DNA of 64,000 nucleotides from JBHJGP01 sp050331695 (GCA_050331695.1 JBHJGP010000002.1:1-64000), one strand, 5' to 3'. Counted from the first letter of the stretch, positions 15,802-25,198 are shown. Program-made: numbers and translations. The notes: a model not told the origin generated them from the letters alone.

Positions 15802-17967
15802 ATGATGCGCGTGACTGTGGCGTTGCTCGCCGGATTACTCGGCGTAAATGGTGCGGCCCAATCCGAGACCGCGGCCCTTTTTCCTTTGGACGAGGTTTCC
15901 GCCGCCACCAGTAGCGCTGACGGCCGGTCGGCGCTGGCGATGCACACCCCCTTTCATGCGGTGGAACAGGTCGCAGGTGTGTCCGGCCTGGGGCTGCGCC
16001 TCGATGGCTATTCGACCTGGCTGGAGAGTGACACCAGCGGCGCTTTGGTGGGTGAGGCCTTCACGATCGAGCTGTGGATGGCGATCGCGCACTACCCCGT
16101 GGGCACAGCGGCGCTCGCTGCCCGGCACGAACTGCCGCACCGGGGCGTCCGGTTCGGCCTCAATCCTTGGGGGCAACTCCAGGCCACGGTGGCCACCGAA
16201 AACGGGGTTTTGACCGCCATCGACCAGACACCTCTGCCACGGGCGCGATGGTTGCACCTCGCGGGCACCTTCGCTCCCGAGGAGGGGCTGAAACTCTTTG
16301 TCGACGGAGACCAGGTCGAGCACGTGCCCGGCGCGGGAGCGGACTTCCTGGCCGCCGGCGATCAGCCTTTGATCGTTGGCCGCGATCCCGCCGCGGGCTT
16401 CCACCGGACTGTCTTCCCGCTCGGCGTGATCAACGGGGTTGTCGACGAGTTGCGATTTGAAAACAGCGCGTTGTCGGCGCAAGATCTCAAAGCTAGCGCG
16501 GGACAATCGAAGCCGTCCTCGCCACCGGACGTCCGCGTACCCGAAGCGCGGTTCGGGCATGATCCGTCAAGGCCGCGATATCACCCTATGCCCACGGCGG
16601 GCTGGACCAACGAACCCCATGGTTTGATCCAAGATGGTGAGAACTTCCGGCTGTTCTACCAGGCCAATCCGAACGGTCCCTATTGGTCGAACATCCGCTG
16701 GGGACAGCTGACCAGCGAGGATCTGGTCCAGTGGACCGAGCGGGCGCCAGCGCTGGTGCCCGAACCAGGTTTTGACCAAGTCGGCATATGGGTCGGCAAC
16801 ACGTTTCGTGACGACGACGATCGCTTGCGTGCGGCCTACACCGGCGTGAATGGGGTCAAAGCGGGAATTGGTCTAGCCGAAGCCGGTGATGGTTTTCGCT
16901 TTGACAAGCATCCGGCCAATCCTCTGCTTCCGGACGCGCCGCCTGGCTTCAAGGATTTTCGAGATCCCTTCATCTGGCGGGACGGCCCGGGGTGGGCGAT
17001 GTTGATCGGTAGTGGAACCGTGCCCCCCGACGAGCGCGGCGTAGCTCTCCTCTATCGCTCCCGCAACCTTGTTGATTGGACCTATCGCGGCATTCTCGAT
17101 ACCGGCCGAACCAACACCGAGGGCGTCTATTGGGAAGTACCGGTGTTGATCCCGATCGACGACAAGCGCCACGGCCTGTTCATCACGACGGTGGAGGCCA
17201 AGGCCCTAGCTCGGGGGCTCTATTGGCTGGGCGAATGGGACGGCGAACGCTTTCAGCCGGAAACAAGTCGGCCGCGCGCCTTCGATTTGTTCCACCGCAT
17301 GTTGAGCCCAAGCTTTGGTCGCCATCCCGACGGTCGCCTCATCGCCATCGGCATCGTCCCGGGTACCCAATCGTTGGAAACGCGCAATCAGCGGGGCTGG
17401 GTCCACACCTTTAGTCTGCCGCGGGAAGTCCAGCCCTGCGCCTCGGCTGGTTTATGCCAGACGCCGCTTGGCGAGATCGAGATGCTAAGGCGGGAGAGTC
17501 AGCTGCTATCCGCGCGCTCGATCGGCGAGAAAGGCAGCTTTTTGGATTTGCGCGACGTCGACGGCGATCAGATGGAGCTTCAGCTCGAGATCGACCCGCA
17601 GGACGCCACCGAAATCGTCCTAAGCGTGCTGGCGACCCCCGACCTCGAGGAACGGTCTATCGTCCGCTTGTGGCCCAAAAACGGTCGGGCGCAACTGGAC
17701 CTGCGGGAAGCGAGCCTGACCGACGACGTCGGTGCCGCCCGTTTCGATGGGCTGATGACACCCCTTGCCGGCGACGAGCTGCTTCGGCTGAGAATTTTCG
17801 TCGACCATTCGGTCGTCGACGTGTTCATCAACGACACCGATGCGTTCAGCTTCCGAACTTTTCCGAGTCGCGAGGACGCGCTCGGGATCCGTCTGCAGTC
17901 CCATGGTGGCAAAGCTCAGCTCGTATCAGGCGAGGCCTGGACGATGGCAGACGCGCCGATCCGCTAA
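15802..17967 (+). CDS. secreted LamG-GH32 fructan hydrolase with an atypical nucleophile motif
   Basis: A 721-residue exported protein. A signal peptide (about 1-20) is followed by a LamG/concanavalin-like domain (about 25-230), a GH32 five-bladed propeller (about 255-560) and a C-terminal GH32 beta-sandwich. The GH32 blocks are RPRYH, then WTNEPHG (Trp268-Gly274), FRDP with Asp388, and YWEVP with Glu445 as acid/base. In most GH32 enzymes the first block reads WMNDPNG with Asp as nucleophile; here position 271 is Glu and the following Asn is His. It may be a distinct subfamily, slower, or altered in specificity. The role is probably release of fructose from levan made by the upstream GH68 enzyme. 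It begins 3 bases after that gene. Confidence 0.88.
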   Translation: MMRVTVALLAGLLGVNGAAQSETAALFPLDEVSAATSSADGRSALAMHTPFHAVEQVAGVSGLGLRLDGYSTWLESDTSGALVGEAFTIELWMAIAHYPVGTAALAARHELPHRGVRFGLNPWGQLQATVATENGVLTAIDQTPLPRARWLHLAGTFAPEEGLKLFVDGDQVEHVPGAGADFLAAGDQPLIVGRDPAAGFHRTVFPLGVINGVVDELRFENSALSAQDLKASAGQSKPSSPPDVRVPEARFGHDPSRPRYHPMPTAGWTNEPHGLIQDGENFRLFYQANPNGPYWSNIRWGQLTSEDLVQWTERAPALVPEPGFDQVGIWVGNTFRDDDDRLRAAYTGVNGVKAGIGLAEAGDGFRFDKHPANPLLPDAPPGFKDFRDPFIWRDGPGWAMLIGSGTVPPDERGVALLYRSRNLVDWTYRGILDTGRTNTEGVYWEVPVLIPIDDKRHGLFITTVEAKALARGLYWLGEWDGERFQPETSRPRAFDLFHRMLSPSFGRHPDGRLIAIGIVPGTQSLETRNQRGWVHTFSLPREVQPCASAGLCQTPLGEIEMLRRESQLLSARSIGEKGSFLDLRDVDGDQMELQLEIDPQDATEIVLSVLATPDLEERSIVRLWPKNGRAQLDLREASLTDDVGAARFDGLMTPLAGDELLRLRIFVDHSVVDVFINDTDAFSFRTFPSREDALGIRLQSHGGKAQLVSGEAWTMADAPIR

Positions 17968-17983
17968 TCGGTCTGGCTTCCGC

Positions 17984-20900
17984 TCATTCCGCTGGCTGCT
18001 CGCGAGCCTTGCCGGTCTGTTGTTCTTCGGTCTTTTGTTGCTCACCCTTCACCCGCTCGCGCATGCGCTGAAAGAAGGCGTAGAGCGCCGGAATGAAGAA
18101 GATGCCGACGAAGGTCGCGGCGACCATGCCGGCGAACACCGTCCAGCCGATCGACTGGCGGGAATTGGCGCCGGCGCCGGTGGCGATGAGAAGCGGGACC
18201 ATGCCGACGATGAACGAAAACGCTGTCATCAGGACGGCGCGAAACCGGGTGCGCGCGCCGGAGCTGGCGGCCTCGTCAATCGATTTGCCGGCTTCGCGCT
18301 CGGTCTTGGCAAATTCCACGATCAGGATCGCGTTCTTAGCCGCGAGCCCGATCAGCAAGACCAGGCCGATCTGGGTGTAGACGTTGGACCCGATGCCGGT
18401 GAGGAAAAGCGCGATCACCGCACCCAGGGCGGCGATACCAACCGAAAGCATGACCGGCAGCGGTATGACGAAGCTTTCATACTGACCGACCAGGAACAGG
18501 TAGGCGAAGAAAAGGGCGAGCACGAAGATGTAGACGGCTTGGTTACCCTGCTGCTGTTGCTGGTAGGAGATCGCCGACCAGGAGTAGCCGAAGCCTTCCG
18601 GCAGATGCTCGGATGAAACCTGGGCCATGTCGGTCATGGCCTCGCCCGACGAGAAGCCCGGCGCGCTGGCGCCGTTGAACTTGGCGCTGGTGAACTGGTT
18701 GTAGCGGTTGATGATTTCCGCGCCGACCCGCCGCTCGACGGTAACGATCGTATCCAGCGGCACCATGTCGCCGTCAGCATTGCGCACGTGCAGCCGACCG
18801 ATGTCGTTCTCGGCATCCCGATATTCCTCGTCGGCCTGCACCCGGACCTGGAATATCCGATCGTTGCGGACGAAATCGTTGACGAAGGTTGCACCGAGAT
18901 TGGCCTGGAGTGTCGCGAAGACGTCCGAAACGTCGACGCCGACGAGACGGGCCTTCTCCCGGTCCAGATCGACGAAGAGTTGCGGAATTTCGGCGGCATA
19001 GGTGGAAAAGGCCCGGCCGATCCGCTCCGCCTCGTTGGCGCGGACGATGACGTTGCGCATGACTTGCGCGAGTTCGGTCGCCGGTTGTCCTTCCAGGGCC
19101 TGCAGGCGGTAGTCAAAACCGCCCGACTGACCGAGACCGCGAATGGCCGGTGGTACGAAGGGAAAAATCTGCGCCTCGGGCAAGGCCGCCAATTGCGGTC
19201 TCAGCTCATTGAGGATGGCGAAGACGTTGCGTTCGGTGCCCCGGTCGGCGAAGGGTTCGAGGACGACGACCACGAGGCCGGAGCGCGGCAGGGTGGTGCC
19301 GTTGAGCAGCGAGAAACCGGCGAAGCCGATGGTGTTGGCGACGCCATCCGTGTCGCGGATCAACTGGTCGACCTGGAGAACCGCGTCCTCGGCCCGGGAG
19401 AGCGAGGCGGCCGAGGGAAGCTGAATATCGACGAAGAAATAGCCCTGGTCCTCTTCCGGCAGAAAGGTTCCGGGCAAGGACGTGAACAGCCAGCCGCTGG
19501 CAGCGAAGGCGCCGATGATCAGCACGACGGCGATGATGGCCTTTCGCGCTAGCCATTCGACCACCGCCCCATAGCCGTTGCGGGTCCGGTTTAGTCCTGA
19601 ATTGAACCAGGCGAACGGACCGCGTTTCGGCTCGTCCCGGGCCCGCAGAAGGACCGAGCAAAGGGCCGGCGACAGGGTCAGCGCGTTGATCGACGACAGA
19701 ACCACCGAGATCGAAAGGGTCACGGCGAACTGTTTGTAGAGCTCGCCGGTGATGCCCGGAAGGAAGGTGATGGGCACGAAGACCGCGAGCAGAACCAGCG
19801 TGGTGGCAATGATCGGCCCGGTCACCTGGCGCATCGATTCGATCGCGGCTTCCTTGCGGTCCCTGCCCTCCTGAAGCAGCCGGGCGACGTTTTCGACCAC
19901 GACGATGGCATCGTCGACCACCAGGCCGATGGCCAGGACCAACGCGAACAGGGTCACCGTATTGGCCGAGTAGCCCAGCGCCGCCAGCAGACTGAACACA
20001 CCGACCAGCGATACCGGGATGGTCAAGGTCGGGATCAGCGTCGCCCGCCAGTCCTGGAGGAAAACGAAGGTGACGATGACCACGAGGACAAAGGTGATGC
20101 CGATCGTCTGGGCGATCTCGTAGATCGTCTGCACCACGAATTCGGTGGTGTCGTAGGTGACCGAATATTCGAGGCCTTCGGGGAAACGTTGCGAAAGCCT
20201 TTCGACTTCGGCGATCACCTCGCGACTGACCGCAAGGGCGTTGGCGCCCGGTTGCTGGTAGATCAGGGCGGTCACCGCCGGTTGGCCGTTCAAAAACGAG
20301 TTGACGCTGTAGTTCTGGGCGCCGAGTTCCACCCGGCCGATGTCCGCTATCCGAACGATAGCGCCGTCATCGTTCGAGCGGATGATGATGTTCTCGAACT
20401 CTTCGGGCTCGGTGAACAGGCCCCGGGCTCGAACCGTTAGTTGGAACTGCTGGTCTTCATCGGTCGGCTGGGCACCCACCTGCCCGGCGGATGCCTGGAT
20501 ATTCTGATCCCGAATTGCTCCGATGACATCGTCCGGCGTGATCCCGAGAGCGGCCATCCGGTCCGGGTTCATCCAGATCCGCATGGAGTAATCCCGGCCG
20601 CCCAGGATGTCCGCCCGGCTGACCCCGTTCAGCCGTTCGATGGCGTCGATCACGTTGATGCTGACGAAGTTCTGGATGAAGATCTGATCGTGGCTCTCGT
20701 CGGGCGAGAAGAATTGAACCGCCTGCAGGAAGCTGGTCTGCTGCTGGCGGACCGAGACGCCCTGGGCCTCGACGGCCGCCGGCACCCGCGGCAACGCTAG
20801 CTGAACGCGATTTTGGACGTTGACCTGGGCGATGTCCGGGTCAGAGCCGACCTCGAAGGTCACCTGAAGCGTGTAGCGGCCGGTCGTGGACGTCGTGCTC

Positions 20901-21139
20901 TCCATATAGAGCATGCCCTCGACGCCGTTGACCTCGCTCTCGATCGGCGCCGCCACCGTGTCGGCCACGGTTTCGGCATCGGCGCCCGGAAACGTTGCTT
21001 CGACCTGGATGACCGGAGGCGTGATCTCGGGAAACTGCGAGACGGGGATCCGGGTCAGGGCCAGGAGACCGGCGATGAAGATCACGATCGAGAGCACGCC
21101 CGCGAGACGCGGCCGCTCGATGAAGACCTGAGAGATCAT
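17984..21139 (-). CDS. RND multidrug efflux transporter, HAE1 (AcrB/MexB-like)
   Basis: Inner-membrane proton antiporter of 1051 residues, the usual length for hydrophobe/amphiphile RND pumps. The N-terminus FIERPRLAGVLSIVIFIAGLLAL is the first helix, and PGADAETVADTVAAPIE is a porter-domain signature. GLVVDDAIVVVENV near residue 405 contains the two adjacent Asp residues of the proton relay in helix 4. The C-terminus ends in the usual charged tail (Lys/Glu/Gln-rich). Its start ATG shares one base with the stop of the adaptor gene (TAATG), so the pair is translationally linked. No outer-membrane channel gene and no regulator are adjacent, so the pump presumably borrows a TolC. Confidence 0.95.
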   Translation of the reverse strand: MISQVFIERPRLAGVLSIVIFIAGLLALTRIPVSQFPEITPPVIQVEATFPGADAETVADTVAAPIESEVNGVEGMLYMESTTSTTGRYTLQVTFEVGSDPDIAQVNVQNRVQLALPRVPAAVEAQGVSVRQQQTSFLQAVQFFSPDESHDQIFIQNFVSINVIDAIERLNGVSRADILGGRDYSMRIWMNPDRMAALGITPDDVIGAIRDQNIQASAGQVGAQPTDEDQQFQLTVRARGLFTEPEEFENIIIRSNDDGAIVRIADIGRVELGAQNYSVNSFLNGQPAVTALIYQQPGANALAVSREVIAEVERLSQRFPEGLEYSVTYDTTEFVVQTIYEIAQTIGITFVLVVIVTFVFLQDWRATLIPTLTIPVSLVGVFSLLAALGYSANTVTLFALVLAIGLVVDDAIVVVENVARLLQEGRDRKEAAIESMRQVTGPIIATTLVLLAVFVPITFLPGITGELYKQFAVTLSISVVLSSINALTLSPALCSVLLRARDEPKRGPFAWFNSGLNRTRNGYGAVVEWLARKAIIAVVLIIGAFAASGWLFTSLPGTFLPEEDQGYFFVDIQLPSAASLSRAEDAVLQVDQLIRDTDGVANTIGFAGFSLLNGTTLPRSGLVVVVLEPFADRGTERNVFAILNELRPQLAALPEAQIFPFVPPAIRGLGQSGGFDYRLQALEGQPATELAQVMRNVIVRANEAERIGRAFSTYAAEIPQLFVDLDREKARLVGVDVSDVFATLQANLGATFVNDFVRNDRIFQVRVQADEEYRDAENDIGRLHVRNADGDMVPLDTIVTVERRVGAEIINRYNQFTSAKFNGASAPGFSSGEAMTDMAQVSSEHLPEGFGYSWSAISYQQQQQGNQAVYIFVLALFFAYLFLVGQYESFVIPLPVMLSVGIAALGAVIALFLTGIGSNVYTQIGLVLLIGLAAKNAILIVEFAKTEREAGKSIDEAASSGARTRFRAVLMTAFSFIVGMVPLLIATGAGANSRQSIGWTVFAGMVAATFVGIFFIPALYAFFQRMRERVKGEQQKTEEQQTGKAREQPAE

Positions 21140-22338
21140 TAGGACTGCCCGTCGTCGCCGGAGCCAGCACCGGCCTGGTCCGCTTCGCCCGATGAGGCGG
21201 CATCGCCACCGGCCTCGTCACCGTCTCGGAAGGACGCCGACACCGCCGCGCCGGGCGAGACTTTCTGAATGCCGGCGACGATCACCCGCTCTCCGGCTTC
21301 CAAACCATCCTTGATCACGAAAGCATCGCCGATATTGGCGCCAAGCTCGATGCGCCGCTCCTCGACCTTGTCGTCATCGCCAACCACGAAAACGAAAGAA
21401 CCGTCACGGTCCCTTTGCACGGCGGCGAAAGGTGTCGTTGGCTCGACGCGTTTCTCGCCGATCTGCACGACCACGCTGACGAACTGACCGGGCAGCAGCA
21501 CATTTTGGGGATTGGCGAACCGGGCTCTGACCGGAACCGTACCGGTCGAGCTGTCGACGACATTGCCGACGAAGGCGATCTCGCCCTCGCCGCCATACAT
21601 CTCGCCGTTGGGCAGACGCAGTTGGGGGATGAAGCGCTCGCGCATCATCTCGGTTCCCTTGGCCGACGCGTAGTCCTGCTGGAACTCAACGAAGTCCCGG
21701 TCGCTTAAGGAAAAGACCACGCGGATGGGATCGAGTTGAACGATGCGCGCCAGGGTGCCGGAAGCCAGTTCGACGAAATTGCCGGCCGTGTACATGGTTT
21801 CGCCGATCTTGCCGTCGATCGGGGCCGTAATGGTCGTGTAATCCAGATCGAGCTCGGCGCGGTCCACGGCCGATTGGGCAGCCAGAACATCGGCGTCGGC
21901 ACTTTCGAAAGCCGCTCGCGCGTCGTCGACGGACGATTCTGCGACCACATTGTCCTCATAGAGCTCCATGTTCCGCTCCAGCTCGCGGCGCGCTTCACGC
22001 CGGCTCGCCTCGGCGCTGGCAAGCTCCGCCTGGGCGGAAGCCAAATCGGTCTCATATTGGTTCCGTTCGATGAGGTAGAGCACGTCACCTTTCGAGACGA
22101 GCGTCCCTTCCTCGAACCGGCGCTCCATGATGAAGCCAGGAACGCGGGCCCTGAGCGCAACGTCTTCGATCGCTTCGACCCGGCCGATGAACTCGCGATA
22201 ATTGGTCACGTCCTCGGTCTTGATCTCGGCGACGATAACGGCTGGCGGCGGCTGGTCGCCGCCGGCCCCTTGAGACCATGCCGACGATAGGGGCGTTACC
22301 GCCAATGCCAGTCCGACAACCGCCCAAACATGGTTCAT
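21139..22338 (-). CDS. RND efflux periplasmic adaptor (membrane fusion protein)
   Basis: Adaptor of the AcrA/MexA type (399 residues) that joins the RND pump to an outer-membrane channel. A signal peptide (LALAVTPLSSAWSQ) is followed by the barrel-sandwich segment (ALRARVPGFIMERRFEEGTLVSKGDVLYLI), a coiled-coil hairpin (about 110-180, Ala/Glu-rich), then the second lipoyl half and the beta-barrel. The ATG at 22338 lies behind GGAGTAGGG; the frame is open a further 15 codons to a TTG that is unlikely. The C-terminal tail is rich in Gly, Asp and Ser. It is first gene of the pump operon; about 95 bases separate it from the cupin gene upstream on the same strand. Confidence 0.93.
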   Translation of the reverse strand: MNHVWAVVGLALAVTPLSSAWSQGAGGDQPPPAVIVAEIKTEDVTNYREFIGRVEAIEDVALRARVPGFIMERRFEEGTLVSKGDVLYLIERNQYETDLASAQAELASAEASRREARRELERNMELYEDNVVAESSVDDARAAFESADADVLAAQSAVDRAELDLDYTTITAPIDGKIGETMYTAGNFVELASGTLARIVQLDPIRVVFSLSDRDFVEFQQDYASAKGTEMMRERFIPQLRLPNGEMYGGEGEIAFVGNVVDSSTGTVPVRARFANPQNVLLPGQFVSVVVQIGEKRVEPTTPFAAVQRDRDGSFVFVVGDDDKVEERRIELGANIGDAFVIKDGLEAGERVIVAGIQKVSPGAAVSASFRDGDEAGGDAASSGEADQAGAGSGDDGQS

Positions 22339-22433
22339 AAGCCCTACTCCACGATCGACCTGCCGGGCCGTGAATAAAGTCAAAGGCGAATAGCGATATA
22401 GAAGCGGTCTCGACGATTTCCCCTAGAAAGCCG

Positions 22434-23297
22434 TTACAGGCTTGAGAAAGGAACGCCGAGAGCGGGGGCATGCCAGACCAAAACAGATGTGTCGCCGGCA
22501 TCCGCCGGGCCGATCGAAGCGTCGTCTCCCGGCTCGATATGGGCGAAATCCTCAGGCTCCAGAACATGATCCAGACCGCCGAGGGTGAAACGCGCTTTGC
22601 CCTCCAACACGATCAGGCCGGTCGCCGCGATCCGGTGACCGATCACCCTCGGCAACGCGCCGGCCGACAGCCGCGCCCGGGCGACCGCATAACGCCCTCC
22701 GGTGTGCTTGGCTTCAGCCAGAACCGTCACATTGACGCCGGCGGCCAGCTCGTCGGCGGGCGCATCGCCGGCCACCGAGTGGACGACCGGCGGCACCTCG
22801 AAAAGCGCTTCGTCAGGGAACATGGTGATGCCGAACGACGGTGCCACCTCGGCGATCCTCTTGCCCAGTTCGGGCATTGGCGGCGGCGCTTCGCCCTTCT
22901 CCACCCAGGGTGCCATCACCTGTCGCTGAAAACGGTCGAAACCGGCCGGTGCGTTGAAGGTGATAAGCCGGCCGGCGCGACCGTTGTTCTTGAATTGATG
23001 AGCGGTCCCGGAGCTGATCGTGATGAAGCCGCCGGCGCTGACGTCGACGGCCTGATTGCCGGCCGTGTAGGTGATCGGACCACCGGAGAGCACGAAGAAG
23101 AACTCGTCTTCGCGAGCCTGGAGATGCGGGGCCGGGCCCCCGCCCTCGCCGGAGGCGGCGATTTCGACGGTGTAGCGATCGCCGGTTTCGTCGCCGGCGG
23201 CGAGCAGCGCAACGTCGCCTCCGATCCAGGGGATGCGCGGCGCCTCGCCGCTCCGCCGAACGAACGATCGCAAGGGTTCTTGGCCCTCCCCCTCCAT
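22434..23297 (-). CDS. double-cupin domain protein
   Basis: A cytoplasmic 287-residue protein with two cupin folds. The first (about 40-125) has the metal-type motif PHLQAREDEFFFVLSG and a second block TAHQFKNNG. The second (about 185-275) has VIGHRIAATGLIVLEGKARFTLGG and is less conserved, without an obvious His/Glu metal set. Bicupins of this type include quercetinase-like dioxygenases and sugar-binding or regulatory proteins; I cannot assign a substrate. The ATG follows GAGGAG. It could share a transcript with the RND pump downstream, but the 95-base gap leaves this open. Confidence 0.75.
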   Translation of the reverse strand: MEGEGQEPLRSFVRRSGEAPRIPWIGGDVALLAAGDETGDRYTVEIAASGEGGGPAPHLQAREDEFFFVLSGGPITYTAGNQAVDVSAGGFITISSGTAHQFKNNGRAGRLITFNAPAGFDRFQRQVMAPWVEKGEAPPPMPELGKRIAEVAPSFGITMFPDEALFEVPPVVHSVAGDAPADELAAGVNVTVLAEAKHTGGRYAVARARLSAGALPRVIGHRIAATGLIVLEGKARFTLGGLDHVLEPEDFAHIEPGDDASIGPADAGDTSVLVWHAPALGVPFSSL

Positions 23298-23436
23298 CGC
23301 TTTGATCTCCTCAGACCATCATTCGATACAGATGACCCCCCATGTTAGCGGTTTGGTTGCGACGCTCAAATGACAGAGTTGAGCCAACCGCCGCCGTCGA
23401 TCGCTCGGGGCCAAGCCTCGAGTTCCGTCTGGATCG

Positions 23437-23772
23437 TCAGCGTTCCTCGATCGCGACCACCATGCGCTCGCCGTTCTGCTCGTCGGTGATCTCCGCGACC
23501 GGTCCGCGAAGATCCTCCTCGACCACCAAGCGGACCAGCTCATCCAGAGGGATGCCCTCGAGCTCGAGCTCCCGGCGGATCGACTGGGGTACCAGCCGCG
23601 AGGCCCGGGCGACCAGCGACAGCGGCACCGCAATGGTCTCGGAAACGTTGGAGCCGGTCATCTCATAGGTGCGGATGACTAACCACTGGCGTTCGGAGCC
23701 GGCCTGGGCCGCCGCCAGCGGCGCCAAGACCAAATGCAATGTGAGAAGGGCGGCAAAGGGAGCGCGTCGCAT
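23437..23772 (-). CDS. small secreted protein of unknown function
   Basis: A 112-residue product that I do not recognise. From the ATG at 23772 it has a clear signal peptide (basic start MRRAPF, core ALLTLHLVLAPLAA, cleavage after AQA). The mature part of about 85 residues is mixed hydrophobic and acidic (ELELEGIPLDELVRLVVEEDLRG), suggesting a small alpha/beta periplasmic domain; there are no cysteines. The frame is open a further 73 codons upstream, across the region downstream of the tRNA, but that part is not protein-like. It lies about 190 bases downstream of tRNA-Met on the same strand. Confidence 0.6.
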   Translation of the reverse strand: MRRAPFAALLTLHLVLAPLAAAQAGSERQWLVIRTYEMTGSNVSETIAVPLSLVARASRLVPQSIRRELELEGIPLDELVRLVVEEDLRGPVAEITDEQNGERMVVAIEER

Positions 23773-23958
23773 GATTGTTTCCAATGGCGAAAAGAGGGCA
23801 CGGGCGTAGGCGCCATCCTTTCCTCCTATCCACTGATCATGCGCGCGTCGTCCGGCCCAGCCGGACCGGACATCTTTGTCCGTTGGAAAATGCGATAAGA
23901 CCGGCCGATAATCAGGCCCGCCGCGACTACGGTTTTCGCCGGATCGACAGACGAAAAT

Positions 23959-24035
23959 TGGTAGCGGAGGAGGGACTTGAACCCCCGACACGCGGATTAT
24001 GATTCCGCTGCTCTAACCAACTGAGCTACTCCGCC
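23959..24035 (-). tRNA. tRNA-Met (anticodon CAT), elongator type
   Basis: A complete 77-base cloverleaf on the minus strand including the encoded CCA. Acceptor GGCGGAG pairs with CTCCGCT (one G-T pair at the end). The D-arm is AGCTCAGTTGGTTAGAGC, the anticodon stem GCGGA/TCCGC carries the loop ATCATAA with CAT, and the T-arm contains GGTTCAAGTCC. The acceptor and D-arm sequence match alphaproteobacterial elongator tRNA-Met. They do not match initiator tRNA, nor the lysidine-modified tRNA-Ile that also has CAT. It is 24 bases behind mnmA and probably processed from the same transcript. Confidence 0.96.
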
Positions 24036-24058
24036 ATCCCGTGCCTGAGCGCCGGGGA

Positions 24059-25198
24059 TTAAGGCATGGCCGCGTCGTGTGTCAAGCGGACCGCCGGGTC
24101 GAAGCCCTGGGGCATTCGGGTTGCCACCCGATCGATCCAACCGCCGCCCAGGACCCGGTCATTCTGATAGAAGACGCAGGCCTGACCGGGCGCCACGCCG
24201 AACTCAGGACGATCGAACTGGATGACCGTCGAGCCGTCGCGGCGTGCAATCGTGGCCGGCACCTCGGGCTCATTGGCCCGGTGCTTCACCATAACGTCTA
24301 AGAGTGCCTGGCCAAGCGGCTCGTCGCCCAGCCAATTGACGCCCGTGAGCGTCAGCTCTTCACTCAGAAGCGCGTCTCTTGGGCCCACAACCACCTGATT
24401 TCGCTCCCGGTCGAGCCGTAGCACGTAGAGCGGTTGGTGGGCGCTGAGCCCAAGCCTGCGGCGCTGACCGACGGTGTAGTTGATGATGCCCTGATGCTCT
24501 CCCAACTGGCGCCCGGCCAAATCGACGATGGCGCCTGGCCGCCTTGCCTCGGGGCGAAGCCTGTCCACCAGCGACGAGTAATGGCCTCTGGGCACGAAAC
24601 AGATGTCCTGGCTATCCGGCTTTTGGGCGACCGCGAGCCCCAGCCGCTGGGCTTGGTCCCGGACCGCATCCTTGGTCAGATGGCCCAACGGAAAGCGAAG
24701 GAAATCAAGCTGCTCGGCGGTTGTCTGAGACAAAAAATAGGTTTGATCGCGTTCCCGATCTGTCGCCCGGAACAGGCCGGGTTTACCGGTCGCCAGGCGG
24801 CGCTGGGCGTAGTGGCCCGTGGCCAGCGCGTCGGCGCCCAAATCTCGCGCCGTCGCCAGAAGATCGCGGAACTTGACGCTTTGATTGCAGGAGACGCAGG
24901 GGATGGGCGTCCGGCCGGCGGCATAGGCCTCGGCGAAGGGCTCGATCACGTCTCGCCGGAAACGATCCTCATAGTCGAGGACATAATGGGGAATGCCGAG
25001 ATGGTCGGCGACCCGCCTGGCATCGTGAATGTCACGCCCGGCACAGCAGGACCGGCCCGCTTGGGTTGCCGCCGCATGATCATAGAGCTGGAGCGTGATC
25101 CCGATCACCTCATGGCCTTCCTCGACCAGGAGGGCCGCCACCACCGAGCTGTCGACGCCACCAGACATGGCGACCACGATGCGCGCTGGTTTTGTCAT
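24059..25198 (-). CDS. mnmA: tRNA-specific 2-thiouridylase
   Basis: ATP-dependent enzyme (379 residues) that puts the 2-thio group on U34 of tRNA-Lys, -Glu and -Gln, taking persulfide sulfur from a cysteine desulfurase. The PP-loop SGGVDSS is at residues 12-18; the catalytic cysteines are Cys104 (in CVSCNQ) and Cys200 (in SQDICFVP). The ATG at 25198 follows the ferredoxin stop by 19 bases; a TTG five codons upstream is less likely. It is the last protein gene of a cysE-desulfurase-iscA-fdx operon, a context that would supply the sulfur it needs. Confidence 0.94.
   Translation of the reverse strand: MTKPARIVVAMSGGVDSSVVAALLVEEGHEVIGITLQLYDHAAATQAGRSCCAGRDIHDARRVADHLGIPHYVLDYEDRFRRDVIEPFAEAYAAGRTPIPCVSCNQSVKFRDLLATARDLGADALATGHYAQRRLATGKPGLFRATDRERDQTYFLSQTTAEQLDFLRFPLGHLTKDAVRDQAQRLGLAVAQKPDSQDICFVPRGHYSSLVDRLRPEARRPGAIVDLAGRQLGEHQGIINYTVGQRRRLGLSAHQPLYVLRLDRERNQVVVGPRDALLSEELTLTGVNWLGDEPLGQALLDVMVKHRANEPEVPATIARRDGSTVIQFDRPEFGVAPGQACVFYQNDRVLGGGWIDRVATRMPQGFDPAVRLTHDAAMP

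Noticed and set aside
23959..24035. tRNA-Ile with lysidine-modified CAT anticodon
   Set aside because: Acceptor and D-arm sequences match alphaproteobacterial elongator tRNA-Met, not the GGACCC-type acceptor of that tRNA-Ile.
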